From positions 19,256,660 to 19,320,659 of the forward strand of contig NC_087069.1 in the NCBI RefSeq assembly GCF_963678635.1: a stretch of DNA of 64,000 nt. Reading direction: 5' to 3'. How positions within the stretch are numbered: the first letter of the stretch is position 1; the number at the start of each line of letters is the position of its first letter. The position numbers were made by a program, and so were the translations under genes. The notes below the pieces were generated by a model. That model was not told the DNA's origin and searched no databases. It saw only the letters and a program-made list of their open reading frames with translations. The stretch comes from Symsagittifera roscoffensis (lineage: Eukaryota > Xenacoelomorpha > Acoela > Convolutidae). Below are positions 25,100 through 37,677 of the stretch, piece by piece.

Positions 25100-28000
25100 A
25101 ATTTATTATTTTGAGTCAGTTCTTAAAAATTCAAAAGTTTTTTATGACTTCCATTATCTTCAACTTGTCTCTTCGGATAAAAACAACTGAGTTCTTTCTT
25201 TGTTTGGCCACCAAACGTGGCCACCATATGATTTACGGTTCTGAATTCTCAACAGTTAGGTTGGTTGCTTCATCGAGCACTCTCCTGTACTTTGACATAG
25301 ATCCGTCTCCAAAATCTTTTAGAGCTCGTTTGTTCAAACCTTCACTACTGAAATTGAAATTATCTGACTTCTTGTCATAGCCGCTAATTGTCTTGCTACA
25401 CAAACTTAGCTTTTCCGTGAATATAAATTTCTCTTCGAAAAAACCCGGCGCCCTCTTTTTATGCTTTTTATGCGTACTGCAATGCGTTCGAGGAAAAAAA
25501 ATAGATTTTGCATCAGCCTTGAAGAGTCTCTGCGGTCTTTTCACCTGATTTTTCCCAAATGGCTATCTTGTTTGGTTGGATACAGAATTTTAAGTTTTAT
25601 TCAGGTTTTCTTCAGCAAGTGCTTAATAAAGTGGTTCTGTGTCCATCTCCAACTCTTCAAATTTACCTTTATCACAGAAATTGTCAAGGAAGTTGTAGTA
25701 CAGCTCCAACATTCGCAACTTTGCATACTGAAGTATGAAAAAACCAACCCTGATGGGTTCTCGTGCTCAATGATTGATTTCAGCATTTCAATTTCATATA
25801 AATTTTCTCGACTGTACTCAGTCTTTTTAATAGCGGTTCATTGATTACCTTATGAGATTTTTTCATCGATCAGATAATTTTGGATTGTATGCCTGGGTCT
25901 ATCCATGATCTGATATCGATAGGTGGAAATACCCAAAAGTTCGATTGTTTCTACAACACTTCCTGATAAACGAGTTCCATTTCCTTCTCTTCTAGCATCA
26001 ACCACTGACTGTAACATTTACTGTAACACTTACTGAAACATTTTTGAGGAAAATAGTGAAAAAAATGGAGTTATAACTTCAAACGAGGAGTTATAACTGT
26101 TCTATTTTGCAGCTTAAAGTTTAATATAAGCTTTCTCGATGGCGAAGTTTTTCACTTAGTCTCCTACTTCATTGCTTTGGAAAATTGGAAAAAAGTGGCA
26201 ACTAAATCGCACTTAACCTAGCCAGTACTCCCGTCTCATATCACCCATCTCTCTTTTCTTATATGTTCGTTAATTATCCTGATATCTTAGGGCGGGATGA
26301 GCTTCTTGACAGTAACAGAAATGGTATTAACATCCCATTGCTTCGATTACTGTTTTACAGTGATCACAATAATCGTCCACATTAAAAAATTCAATTTTCT
26401 ACTGTTTTCCAGATGTGATAAAGCACTCAATTTTCCATTTTGTTGAGATTTTTCTCAAAGTTGTGATATCGGTTATGCCTTAGCTGTAAACTTCTGAATA
26501 ACGGTGTCAGACTCCCATCTCGAGTACAGTCCTGTTGGCATGTCTTGACATGTTGAGTATGGGTAAAGCTGGCTCGCATCAGCTTGAACGCTCGATTCAC
26601 AAATGTTTTATGAACGCCTGATAATTGATTCTCGAACTACAGTAAACATAATCGAAAGACCACAGGTCATGTCTTTTCGTTTTTTTTTTCACGCAAATCT
26701 TTATCATTTTCACAAATGGGTTTCTTACAATAAATAATTTTTTGAGTTGTATAAACATATACTTGCTGGATTCGGAAAAGTATATACAAGTTTCAACATA
26801 ACTATCCCTTTGTTATGATAAACTGAATCTTTTTTTTCTAGGGTCCGAACAAAATCCTTGTTGGTGTGCCACTGCAATATGTTTTTGAAAACAGTCATTC
26901 CGTTTTTCCGTTTTTCTTCCAAGTCTCTTGTCAGTATTTCTAATTATCCGAACCAGAGGGAGTTACAAACCTAATTTTCAGCTTTTTTCATTGCGTTAAT
27001 CGTACTCCTTCTCGTTTTCTCATAATATGAAGTCTTTGTCCAGAGGATTAAATGTTTCTAAGTTTATTGGAAAGTAATTGGAAAGAAAAATTTTCATAAG
27101 GTGGTATTTCGCGAAATTCAAATTTGTCTGTGTTATCAACTGACTGATAGGGATTTTTTTTTGTTTATAGACTTGAGAAAGAAGTCCAGAGTTGTTGCTC
27201 CACCCATAAACTTCATATGTCGAATAATTGTACATCTGCAAATTTGAAAGACATGAAATCGTTTCCTTTTTTGATGACTGATATTTCTTGTTCTTCATCG
27301 CGAGTCAGATAAGGTATTGAGTAGGGCTTGATCAAAATATAGTCATATCTACCGCTTTTGAATCCAAAAATCGGTATAAAGGTGTTTCTTTGCACAGTTT
27401 CCTCGATAACCGTTAAGTAGTGTACTAAAACCCCACTAAAAATTTAGGATCTTGACCAGACTTTGATAAGAAAAACCAGTAAACTATCTGAAAGTGTGAG
27501 AGTAGAGATCAGTGCTTATGTACATTGCCAATGCGCGGAAAAGACACAAATAATCTTTGTATGGTTTCTTGTCCTGGCTGGATAAAAGACATATCAATTG
27601 TGTAGGTCTTAATATAGTATCATTAAGACAGAGTCCGCATATCCCATTAGGATATTTTCGAGCAAAGCAGCAACTTTTGTAATGTTAGCGATCAATTTGA
27701 ATCTCCACTTTGTGTTAGCGATTAACTTGAACCTCCATAATTTTTTTGGTAATTTGCTCCACAAAATCAATTTTTTTCACTTTTCCTTGAATTGTTATCC
27801 AGCCTGATTTAGTGCACAGCAGCTGGGATTTTTCGAACAAAGTATTGTTTTTATGGGCGTAGAAAAACCGACATTCACCTCAATCTCATTGTTTTGAAGA
27901 ACAAACCCCAACTCAATGTTGATTTTAGCGGCTGAATCGAGCTTCTTGAAGGGTTCTTCACCCTTCTCGTTGAATAATTTAGTATCTAACTGGGTCATTT

Positions 28001-28440
28001 GGAGGTTGAAAACCTTGTGTCTCCCATTTTCCAGTTTTCTCTCTCCTCATCCACCGGGAAATGTTGGCAAGCCTTAAGTTTCTCTTTCAATTTTTCATTA
28101 TCCTTTCCTTCTTCCTCTACACTCTTGCTCAATTCCGGTACAGTATCAATTGGTTTTCGTTGATTTGCTCCATACTCCTTTCTCTGATGTTGTTGGGGAG
28201 ATTAGTAGCTCGTATTTTCTTGTAAGCCATATAGTAGTTCCTTTCTTGCCAATTGTAAGTGAAATATTTACAATCAAGACAAGAAAGAACTCCTTTAGTA
28301 AATAGTTTTCCATTTTGAACTGGTTTATGGCGAATAAACTCTTTTCTTCAGTCTGCGCACTTAATTTTCTCGTTGCAGTTAAAGGTAGACCTAATGTAAA
28401 TTTAGACGAAAACAAATTGAGTCTTTGGAATGGTTCCACA
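25100..28440 (-). mobile_element. Polinton DNA polymerase B region, decayed
   Basis: Minus-strand reading shows short conserved pieces in the order expected of a Polinton-type polymerase. An amino-side piece with LDSAAKINIELGFVLQN lies near 27.9 kb. Pieces with KYRRVLDEATNLTVEN and CFYPKRQV lie at 25.1-25.4 kb at the carboxyl end. The family match is from memory and was not searched. The region spans about 3.3 kb, close to a full polymerase. It is broken many times and must be non-functional. Confidence 0.6.
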
Positions 28441-30689
28441 AATAAAAATTCAAAGTACCAATCGATTAGAAAAATCGAGTTGTGAAATTTGAAGTAAAAA
28501 TTAACTGGCCGTTTCTGATTGGCAAACAGAAATAAGGATTAAATTCAGTAAACTTAGTGTATTTTACAAAAAAAAGACTTCATCGCTTACGTAGTTATCC
28601 TTTTCTGGTCGTTTTCTTCTATTTAATTGAGGTCAACACCTACGCAAAACTTCTTTATGGTAATGATGTTATGCTTTAACAAGAAGTAATGTTATCGCCC
28701 ACGCAAAATTCTGTCTATCGCGATAAGGTCATCGTCTGCGAAAATTTTCTTTTTATGACCAAATTTCTGGATTTTTCGAGAGCAATTTTCAACCAGTTAG
28801 AACTCAGCAGTTTCTAGATTTATTTTTGGATGATATATAATCATCAGTATGAAAAAGTTATCTAGAAAAAACGTTTGAATTTTCTCGAGTTGCTCTACAA
28901 CAAAAAGGAAAACATACCGTTTTGTTTTCCTATTAATGAAATAGAGATTAATTTCTTATTGAGATTCATATTTTTTCCACAAAGTTTGGACGTTTAGGTT
29001 GTCCAAAAAGAGTTCTACGATTAATTAAGGGCCTGTTTAGAGAAACTTACTCAATTCAAAAAAATAGACTTTTTAACTGTGTATTGAGTATCAAAGCTTT
29101 AAGCACACTGCTGACTTACACCTGACAAAAAAAAAGAATTTTTATTCATTTCAGAAATTTTGAAGTTAATCAGAAAGTCTTATGATAATATTTCAAATAC
29201 TCTTTTTACTCACTGCCTGATTTCCAAATTTGTCGAAATTCCGCAATAGAGTTTTTTGTTCCTTCATTTCTCTACAAGCTTTCAATTTTCAAAATCCTAT
29301 AAAATAGTTTTGGAATAAGCTTTCTAGAGATTTGCTTTGAAAACTTATCAATTTTAAGCTATATTCTGAAATTTACATCCAAAATCCAAACATTGGAATA
29401 TTTTCTCAAATCAAAACTTTCTCATTGATTAGAAAAATTTTATTTGACTTGGTGATAATTGGCAGGAATATTTCTTTAAAAAAAATTTTCGTTATTTAAA
29501 ACGGCAATTTTTTTTAAAAGCAACCAACCTGCGGTCATAAATTTTTGTAATTTCACTAATGATTATAATTACTTATTTGGAAGATAATCCCTAAAAGGGT
29601 CCGCTTATTGAATAAGGCAATTTTAATATTGATGGAAATTTATGTGTTTGGTAGGGACCAATTTAAAGAACGCCTCAAGTGGATTTTCGTTTCTGATTGG
29701 ACATGACTTTTTATCAAATATTCCCTAAAAAACCTGAATTTTTTTGATTTTTTGATTGGATACGACTACCGTCCGAACTCGGTAAATCTATTCTGATTTG
29801 TTAAACTCACATATTTGTTTTTTGTTCAGATTAACTACAGTCAATTAGCCTTTCTCTCAGCTCTAAATCAATCAAACTCCTTGTTTTCACTCATTACCTA
29901 CAATTTGTTTCTTACTATGATCTTCTCCGCTCACAAAATCAACATCACGTACTCGGTCGAGCTTAATAAAATGATGATAATCAAAAAGCTCGCGCTCAAG
30001 TCAGTTACTGGGATTTTATGAGCACAAACTAATGTCCCAACTCAGGTGTGGCTTATGATCAAGATCATGAGGAGAAACTTCAGTGAGCATCACCAGATGC
30101 AAGTTCCCATCGCCGGAATTAGCTTGGAACGATGATAAGGATGTCGCAGATTGCAGAATGAGTTGGGAGACTTGATACTGAGATTTTTGATACGACTTCC
30201 TTTTTCCTTGAGAAAGATCCAAGGAGAACCTGTAATTGAACCTGCAATCGAAGAGGATGAAGGGTTCTCCGAGCCATGAACTGAGTTAAACGAATCAACA
30301 AGTGAACCACCGGCAATAGAGACAAGACCAGTTTTGCGCTCTTTTGAGAACTTGCAGAATTTTTCAGCTGCTTGATAGCTATTTTATTTTAAAAATTTTT
30401 GGTCGTTGTCTTGTGCTTTGCTATTTAACTACTTAACCAAATATTTTCAATTTAAAGATCTAGAAACAGCAAAAAAGACTATATAAAAGCTGAAAACTTT
30501 CAAAGAACAGTTTATCCAAACAATGTTGCGTGCTGGTTAGTTTAGTTTTGCAATTTGGAAACATGGTGAAAAAAAACTATTATTTTTCCCATCTTGTAAA
30601 TCTAAAAAACTTCAGAACAATTTTTACACACATGATAATTCCTTCATTTTTGCACATATGATAGAAACATCATAAAACATCTTGGATCT

Positions 30690-32230
30690 TGCAAAACTAT
30701 TCACAATGTTTTCAGCCAACATTTTTGATAAAATCTAAGAAAATTTCGCAATTTAAAAAAACTTTATCTGAAAATTGAATAATTTTTAGCATTAATTTAA
30801 CAAGTTTTTCACATAAAATTTTTGCGTTCTTCAAACTGGCAGCTTGTAAAAAAACTTTCTTGGAAAACTCCAATCAATTTGTGGTTTTTGTAAAAAGTTT
30901 TTTTTATCAATTTTTGCACCGTTGTTGAAAACTACATGAATTTATTCGATCAAAAAGCACATGAATTAAAATAAAATTAACTTTGACAAGAATTTAAGCA
31001 AATTTCTATTTATTTCAAGCAAATTTCTCTTTTCAATTTTCTAATATTCTTAGCAAACTATCAATTATCAGTACTTGCAACCAGTCATTAATAATCATAA
31101 CCATCAATAAAGCAGTAAACAATTTTCAATAAATCAGACTCACGGTTTGAACTTTGAGCATTCCAAACCCTTTCCATAAAACCTGATTCGAGGGTTTGGT
31201 TATGATATCTTTTGATTTGTTTTACAGCAGGCGTTTCTTTGCAACACTAGGTTTTTGTTGTATTCGAAATCTCAAATTGTGTTCAACTGCTTGATTCAAT
31301 CGATTGAAAAACTCACCTCTGGTGAAAATATCTTTTCGCATCTTGCACATTTTTTAACAATGTTTTCAGCACACATCTCAGAGCATTTTGCATCCTAAGA
31401 AAAATATCTCTAGATTTTTTGAATTTTGCAAAGTTTTCACAATGTTTTCGGCAAAATCCAAGAATATTTTGCATTTTTAGAAAAATTTCTCTATATATCT
31501 TGCGAATCAAAAAAAATGGAACCTGAATTTCTTGCACTAGTATTATTATAAATTCATGACATAAACTTTTATCATCTTTATCATTAGGAATAGATTTTTT
31601 CCATGTATATTGATCACAAGTTTTGTACAAAAAAACTTTGCGCCTTTCACATTCGCATAAGAAAAAATATGATAAATTTTTGCACAAGATTTTAAGAAAA
31701 CCACAAAACATTTTGCATCGTACACAAAAAAGTCAAAAAATTAATCGCACACATGATAAAAAAATCAAAATAAATTTTGCATCTTGTGAAAAACCTAATA
31801 ATTTTTTTGCAAAAATGTTGGAAAATCAAATCAAATTCTGAATATTCGAAAAAAAACTATATTTTTTGCACCCGTGTTGAAGTTTACATAAATTTTTTTC
31901 GTGGGAAAGCATTTGAATTAAATACAAACTAAGTTTGACAAAAATGAAATGACAAATCTGAATTCAAAAAAAAGACACGCTAAGTATTGCCGAACCATAA
32001 CCATCAATGGGGCAATCAACACTTTTCAACAAATAAGACTCACACTTCGAGTTTTGAAAGTTTCGACTCTTTTCCAGGAAAGCTGATCCGAGAGTTTGGG
32101 TAGACGCAAGCTTCTGAATAGAGCTCAGATGATGTATTTTGGGTTTTTTTCGCAGCAGACGTTTCTTTGCAACACTAGGTTTTTTCGGTATTCTAATTGC
32201 AAACATTGTTGGACTGCGCGATTCAATTGT
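30690..32230. repeat. Degenerate interspersed modules (ATAACCATCAAT and TTTTGCATCTTG families)
   Basis: Several short modules recur. One is an ATAACCATCAATG(A/G)(A/G)GCA module near 31097 and 31998 (and 35460, 36366, 37697, 37963), followed by GACTCAC and TTTGAGTTTTGAA-like strings. Another is a CACAATGTTTTC(A/G)GC...TTTTGCAT...AGAAAAAT(A/T)TCTCTA module, repeated about 85-90 bases apart at 31330-31500. They look like an old satellite or foldback-derived array. Confidence 0.6.
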
Positions 32231-32435
32231 ATGAAAAATTCACAATATTTTCAGCACACTTGTTGAAAAAAATGTAGAAAAATTTTGGGTTTCACGTGAT
32301 GATAATTACATTTTTTTTCGTTAAAAAACAATAATATTGAAAAAATTAATTTTGACAAGAATTTTCTAAACAAATAGGCGTTATAAACACAAAAATTGAC
32401 ACGCTCAGTTTCATTAAATCTTGTCAAAATTAATT

Positions 32436-32793
32436 TATTTAATTTTTGTGTGCTTTTTCATCGAATAAGTTCATGTATTTTTCAAGACGGAAGCAAAAGT
32501 TAACTAAGAAACTTTTTGCGAAATCAGAAATGTGATTTGTCTTTTTCAACTCGTTTGCAGTTTCCTACAGACTTTTTACAAGATGCAAATGCGAAGAATG
32601 CAATTCTTTTAACTTAAAATTTTTGCGTTTTTCACATTTGCATCTTGTCAAATGTCTGTAAAAACTGCAAACGTGTTGAAAAAATCAAATCACATTTCGG
32701 ATTTTGCAAAAAGTTTCTTAGCTAATTTTTGCACCCGTCTTGAAAATTACATGAATTTATTCGATGAAAAAGCACATAAAGTTTAATTAATTT
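32436..32793. repeat. Large imperfect foldback (inverted repeat), unit 1
   Basis: The left arm 32436-32603 and right arm 32623-32793 are reverse complements over about 170 bases, with a spacer of about 19 bases. Landmarks are TGCTTTTTCATCGAATAA against TTATTCGATGAAAAAGCA, and AGATGCAAATG against CATTTGCATCT. The arms carry some mismatches and small gaps. The structure suggests a foldback transposon or hairpin MITE. Confidence 0.88.
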
Positions 32794-32838
32794 AACTTCT
32801 AAAGACAAGATATTTTTAAATAAATATTCAATTATTAG

Positions 32839-35800
32839 AAGTAAAAATTAACTGGCCGTTTCTGATTGGCAAACAGAAATAAGGATTAAATTCAGTAAAC
32901 TTAGTGTATTTTACAAAAAAAAGACTTCATCGCTTACGTAGTTATCCTTTTCTGGTCGTTTTCTTCTATTTAATTGAGGTCAACACCTACGCAAAACTTC
33001 TTTTATGGTAATGATGTTATGCTTTAACAAGAAGTGATGTTATCGCCCACGCAAAATTCTGTTTATCGCGATAAGGTCATCGTCTGCGAAAATTTTCTTT
33101 TTATGACCAAATTTCTGGATTTTTCGAGAGCAATTTTCAACCAGTTAGAACTCAGCAGTTTCTAGATTTATTTATGGATGATATATAATCATCAGTATGA
33201 AAAAGTTATTTAGAAAAAACGTTTGAATTTTCTCGAGTTGCTCTACAACAAAAAGGAAAACATTCCGTTTTGTTTTCCTATTAATGAAATAGAGATTAAT
33301 TTCTTATTGAGATTCATATTTTTTCCACAAAGTTTGGACGTTTAGGTTGTCCAAAAAGAGTTCTCCGACTAATTAAGGGCCTGTTTAGAGAAACTTACTC
33401 AATCCAAAAAAATAGACTTTTTAACTGTGTATTGAGTATCAAAGCTTTAAGCACACTGCTGACTTACACCTGACAAAAAAAAAGAATTTTTATTCATTTC
33501 AGAAATTTTGAAGTTAATCAGAAAGTCTTATGATAATATTTCAAATACTCTTTTTACTCACTACCTGATTTCCAAATTTGTCGAAATTCCGCAATAGAGT
33601 TTTTTGTTCCTTCATTTCTCTACAAACTTTCAATTTTCAAAATCCTATAAAATAGTTTTGGAATAAGCTTTCTAGAGATTTGCTTTGAAAACTTATCAAT
33701 TTTAAGCTATATTCTGAAATTTACATCCAAAATCCAAACATTGGAATATTATCTCAAATCAAAACTTTCTCATTGATTAGAAAAATTTTATTTGACTTGG
33801 TGATAATTGGCAGGAATATTTCTTTAAAAAAATTTTTCGTTATTTAAAACGGCAATTTTTTTTTAAAAGCAACCAACCTGCGGTCATAAATTTTTGTAAT
33901 TTCGCTAATGATTATAATTACTTATTTGGAAGATAATCCCTAAAAGGGTTCGCTTATTGAATAAGGCAATTTTAGTATTGATGGAAATTTATGTGTTTGG
34001 TAGGGACCAATTTAAAGAACGCCTCAAGTGGATTTTCGTTTCTGATTGGACATGACTTTTTATCAAATATTCCCTAAAAAACCTGAATTTTTTTGATTTT
34101 TTGATTGGATACGACTACCGTCCGAACTCGGTAAATCTATTCTGATTTGTTAAACTCACATATTTGTTTTTTGTTCAGATTAACTACAGTCAATTAGCCT
34201 TTCTCTCAGCTCTAAATCAATCAAACTCCTTGTTTTCACTCATTACCTACAATTTGTTTCTTACTATGATCTTCTCCGCTCACAAAATCAACATCACGTA
34301 CTCGGTCGAGCTTAATAAAATGATGATAATCAAAAAGCTCGCGCTGAAGTCAGTTACTGGGATTTTATGAGCACAAACTAATGTCCCAACTCAGGTGTGG
34401 CTTATGATCAAGATCATGAGGAGAAACTTCAGTGAGCATCACCAGATGCAAGTTCCCATCGCCGGAATTAGCTTGGAACGATGATAAGGATGTCGCAGAT
34501 TGCAGAACGAGTTGGGAGACTTGATACGGAGATTTTTGACTCCAGATATATGGCTCAACCTGCGAACGACTTCCTTTTTCCTTGAGAAAGATCCATGGAG
34601 AACCTGTAATTGAACCTGCAATCGAAGAGGATGAAGGGTTCTCCGAGCCATGAACTGAGTTAAACGAATCAACAAGTGAACCACCGGCAATAGAGACAAG
34701 ACCAGTTTTGCGCTCTTTTGAGAACTTGCAGAATTTTTCAGCTGCTTGATAGCTATTTTATTTTAAAAAATTTTGGTCGTTGTCTTGTGCTTTGCTATTT
34801 AACTACTTAACCAAATATTTTCAATTTAAAGATCTAGAAACAGCAAAAAAGACTATATAAAAGCTGAAAACTTTCAAAGAACAGTTTATCCAAACAATGT
34901 TGCGTGCTGGTTAGTTTAGTTTTGCAATTTGGAAACATGGTGAAAAAAACTATTATTTTTCCCATCTGGTAAATCTAAAAAACTTCAGAACAATTTTTAC
35001 ACACATGATAATTCCTTCATTTTTGCACATATGATAGAAACATCATAAAACATCTTGGATCTTGCAAAACTATTCACAATGTTTTCAGCCAACATTTTTG
35101 ATAAAATCTAAGAAAATTTCGCAATTTAAAAAAACTTTATCTGAAAATTGAATAATTTTTAGCATTAATTTAACAAGTTTTTCACATAAAATTTTTGCGT
35201 TCTTCAAACTGACAGCTTGTAAAAAAACTTTCTTGGAAAACTCCAATCAATTTGTGGTTTTTGCAAAAAGTTTTTTTTATTAATTTTTGCACCGTTGTTG
35301 AAAACTACATGAATTTATTCGATCAAAAAGCACATGAATTAAAATAAAATTAACTTTGACAAAAATTTAAGCAAATTTCTATTTATTTCAAGCAAATTTT
35401 TCTTTTCAATTTTCTAATATTCTTAGCAAATTATCAATTATCAGTACTTGCAACCAGTCATTAATAATCATAACCATCAATAAAGCAGTAAACAATTTTC
35501 AATAAATCAGACTCACGGTTTGAACTTTGAGCATTCCAAACCCTTTCCATAAAACCTGATTCGAGGGTTTGGTTATGATATCTTTTGATTTGCTTTACAG
35601 CAGGCGTTTCTTTGCAACACTAGGTTTTTGTTGTATTCGAAATCTCAAATTGTGTTCAACTGCTTGATTCAATCGATTGAAAAATTCACCTCTGGTGAAA
35701 ATATCTTTTCGCATCTTGCACATTTTTTAACAATGTTTTCAGCACACATCTCAGAGCATTTTGCATCCTAAGAAAAATATCTCTAGATTTTTTGAATTTT

Positions 35801-37677
35801 GCAAAGTTTTCACAATGTTTTCGGCAAAATCCAAGAATATTTTGCATTTTTAGAAAAATTTCTCTATATATCTTGCGAATCAAAAAAAATGGAACCTGAA
35901 TTTCTTGACTAGTATTATTATAAATTCATGACATAAACTTTTATCATCTTTATCATTAGGAATAGATTTTTTCCATGTATATTGATCACAAGTTTTGTAC
36001 AAAAAATCTTTGCGCCTTCACATTCGCATAAGAAAAAATATGATAAATTTTTGCACAAGATTTTAAGAAAACCACAAAACATTTTGCATCGTACACAAAA
36101 AAGTCAAAAAATTAATCGCACACTTGATAAAAAAATCAAAATAAATTTTGCATCTTGTGAAAAACCTAATAAATTTTTTGCAAAAATGTTGGAAAATCAA
36201 ATCAAATTCTGAATATTCGAAAAAAAACTATATTTTTTGCACCCGTGTTGAAGTTTACATAAATTTTTTTCGTGGGAAAGCATTTGAATTAAATACAAAC
36301 TAAGTTTGACAAAAATGAAATGACAAATCTGAATTCAAAAAAAAGACACGCTAAGTATTGACGAACCATAACCATCGATGAAGCAATCAACACTTTTCAA
36401 CAAATAAGACTCACACTTCGAGTTTTGAAAGTTTCGACTCTTTTCCAGGAAAGCTGATCCGAGAATTTGGGTAGACGCAAGCTTCTGAATAGAGCTCAGA
36501 TGATGTCTTTTGGGTTTTTTTCGCAGCAGACGTTTCTTTGCAACACTAGGTTTTTTCGGTATTCTAATTTCAAACTGTGTTGGACTGCGCGATTCAATTG
36601 TATGAAAAATTCACAATATTTTCAGCACACTTGTTGAAAAAAATGTAGAAAAGTTTTGGGTTTCAAAAAAACTTTCTAATTTTTTATCTTTTTTTTTGCA
36701 ATAAAAAAATGCAACAAAAACTTCTTGCTCTGTAAATAAATTAGGTTTGTAAATTCTTTTGTTCTAAGTTTTATAAACAGTAATTGGTTTTTTTTCCATC
36801 TATGATGACCAAAAACATCCGAAAAACAAGGTTTCAAGATAGGAAATATCACTCAAACTCAAAAATATTGAAATTAATTAGCAATATTTTAACAAGCTTC
36901 TTACAAAAAGAATTTCGTTTGTATAAGAGTAAAGAAGTTGGGTTTTTGCATACGTTAATTTAAAAAACCACGAAAAAACTTGCATTTTACACAAAAATAT
37001 ATTAAAATTTGTACCACATATGTTAAAAAAATCAAAACTATATTTGCAGCTTGTAGAAAAACCTAGTGTGTTTTTTTTGCAAACAAATTTGGAAAACTCA
37101 AATCAAAATTTGGAAATGGCAGAACATTTTTATATAGTTTTTGCACACGTGATGATAATTACATTTTTTTTCGTTAAAAAACAATAATATTGAAAAAATT
37201 AATTTTGACAAGAATTTTCTAAGCAAATAGGCGTTATAAATACAAAAATTGACACGCTCAGTTTCATTAAATCTTGTCAAAATTAATTTATTTAATCTTT
37301 GTGTGCTTTTTCATCGAATAAATTCATGTACTTTTCAAGACGGAAGCAAAAGTTAACTAAGAAACTTTTTGCGAAATCAGAAATGTGATTTGTCTTTTCA
37401 ACTCGTTTGCAGTTTCCTACTGACTTTTTACAAGATGCAAATGCGAAGAATGCAAAACTTTTAACATAAAATTTTTGCGTTTTTCACATTTGCATCTTGT
37501 CAAATGTCTGTAAAAACTGCAAACGTGTTGAAAAAATCAAATCACATTTCGGATTTTGCGAAAAGATTCTTAGTTAGTCTTGAAAATTACATGAATTTAT
37601 TCGATGAAAAAGCACATAAAGTTTAATTAATTTAACTTCTAAAGACAAGATATTTTTTAATAAATATTCAACTATTA
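32839..37677. repeat. Tandem duplication inside the Polinton, unit 2 (4.84 kb)
   Basis: Second copy of 28490-32838, with the extra block of about 490 bases near 36664-37153. Its open frame at 34164-34370 encodes the same residues as 29815-30021. A 26-28 base stretch near 34540-34566 (GACTCCAGATATATGG) is also absent from unit 1. The unit ends at CAACTATTAG, where the two copies lose similarity. Confidence 0.93.
37288..37632. repeat. Large imperfect foldback, unit 2
   Basis: This is the duplicate of the foldback at 32436-32793. The arms are about 37288-37455 and 37475-37632. Its right arm is slightly shorter than in unit 1. Confidence 0.85.

Larger units (their letters stand above)
28490..32838. 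repeat. 4.35 kb tandem duplication inside the Polinton, unit 1
   Basis: The unit begins GAAGTAAAAATTAACTGGCC and is followed at once by unit 2 with the same start. It is nearly identical to unit 2 except that about 490 bases present in unit 2 (about 36664-37153) are absent here. It holds AT-rich DNA, an open frame at 29815-30021 of unknown meaning, a GC-richer patch at 30050-30340, degenerate TTTTGCATCTTG-type repeats and a foldback at about 32436-32793. Confidence 0.93.

Noticed and set aside
29815-30021. 68-residue frame identical in two units (also 34164-34370)
   Set aside because: Identity follows from the recent tandem duplication. It lies inside the Polinton fossil and matches no known Polinton protein, so no gene is called.
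31313-31711. 132-residue minus-strand frame with internal repeats such as IFLKMQN and IFLRMQN
   Set aside because: The repeats come from AT-rich tandem DNA modules, and the near-identical second unit keeps only half of the frame, so selection on a protein is unlikely.
32839-37677. A CRISPR-like array suggested by recurring TTTTGCATCTTG strings
   Set aside because: Repeat lengths and spacings are irregular, repeats are degenerate and the DNA is clearly animal; the modules fit a decayed satellite or foldback family.
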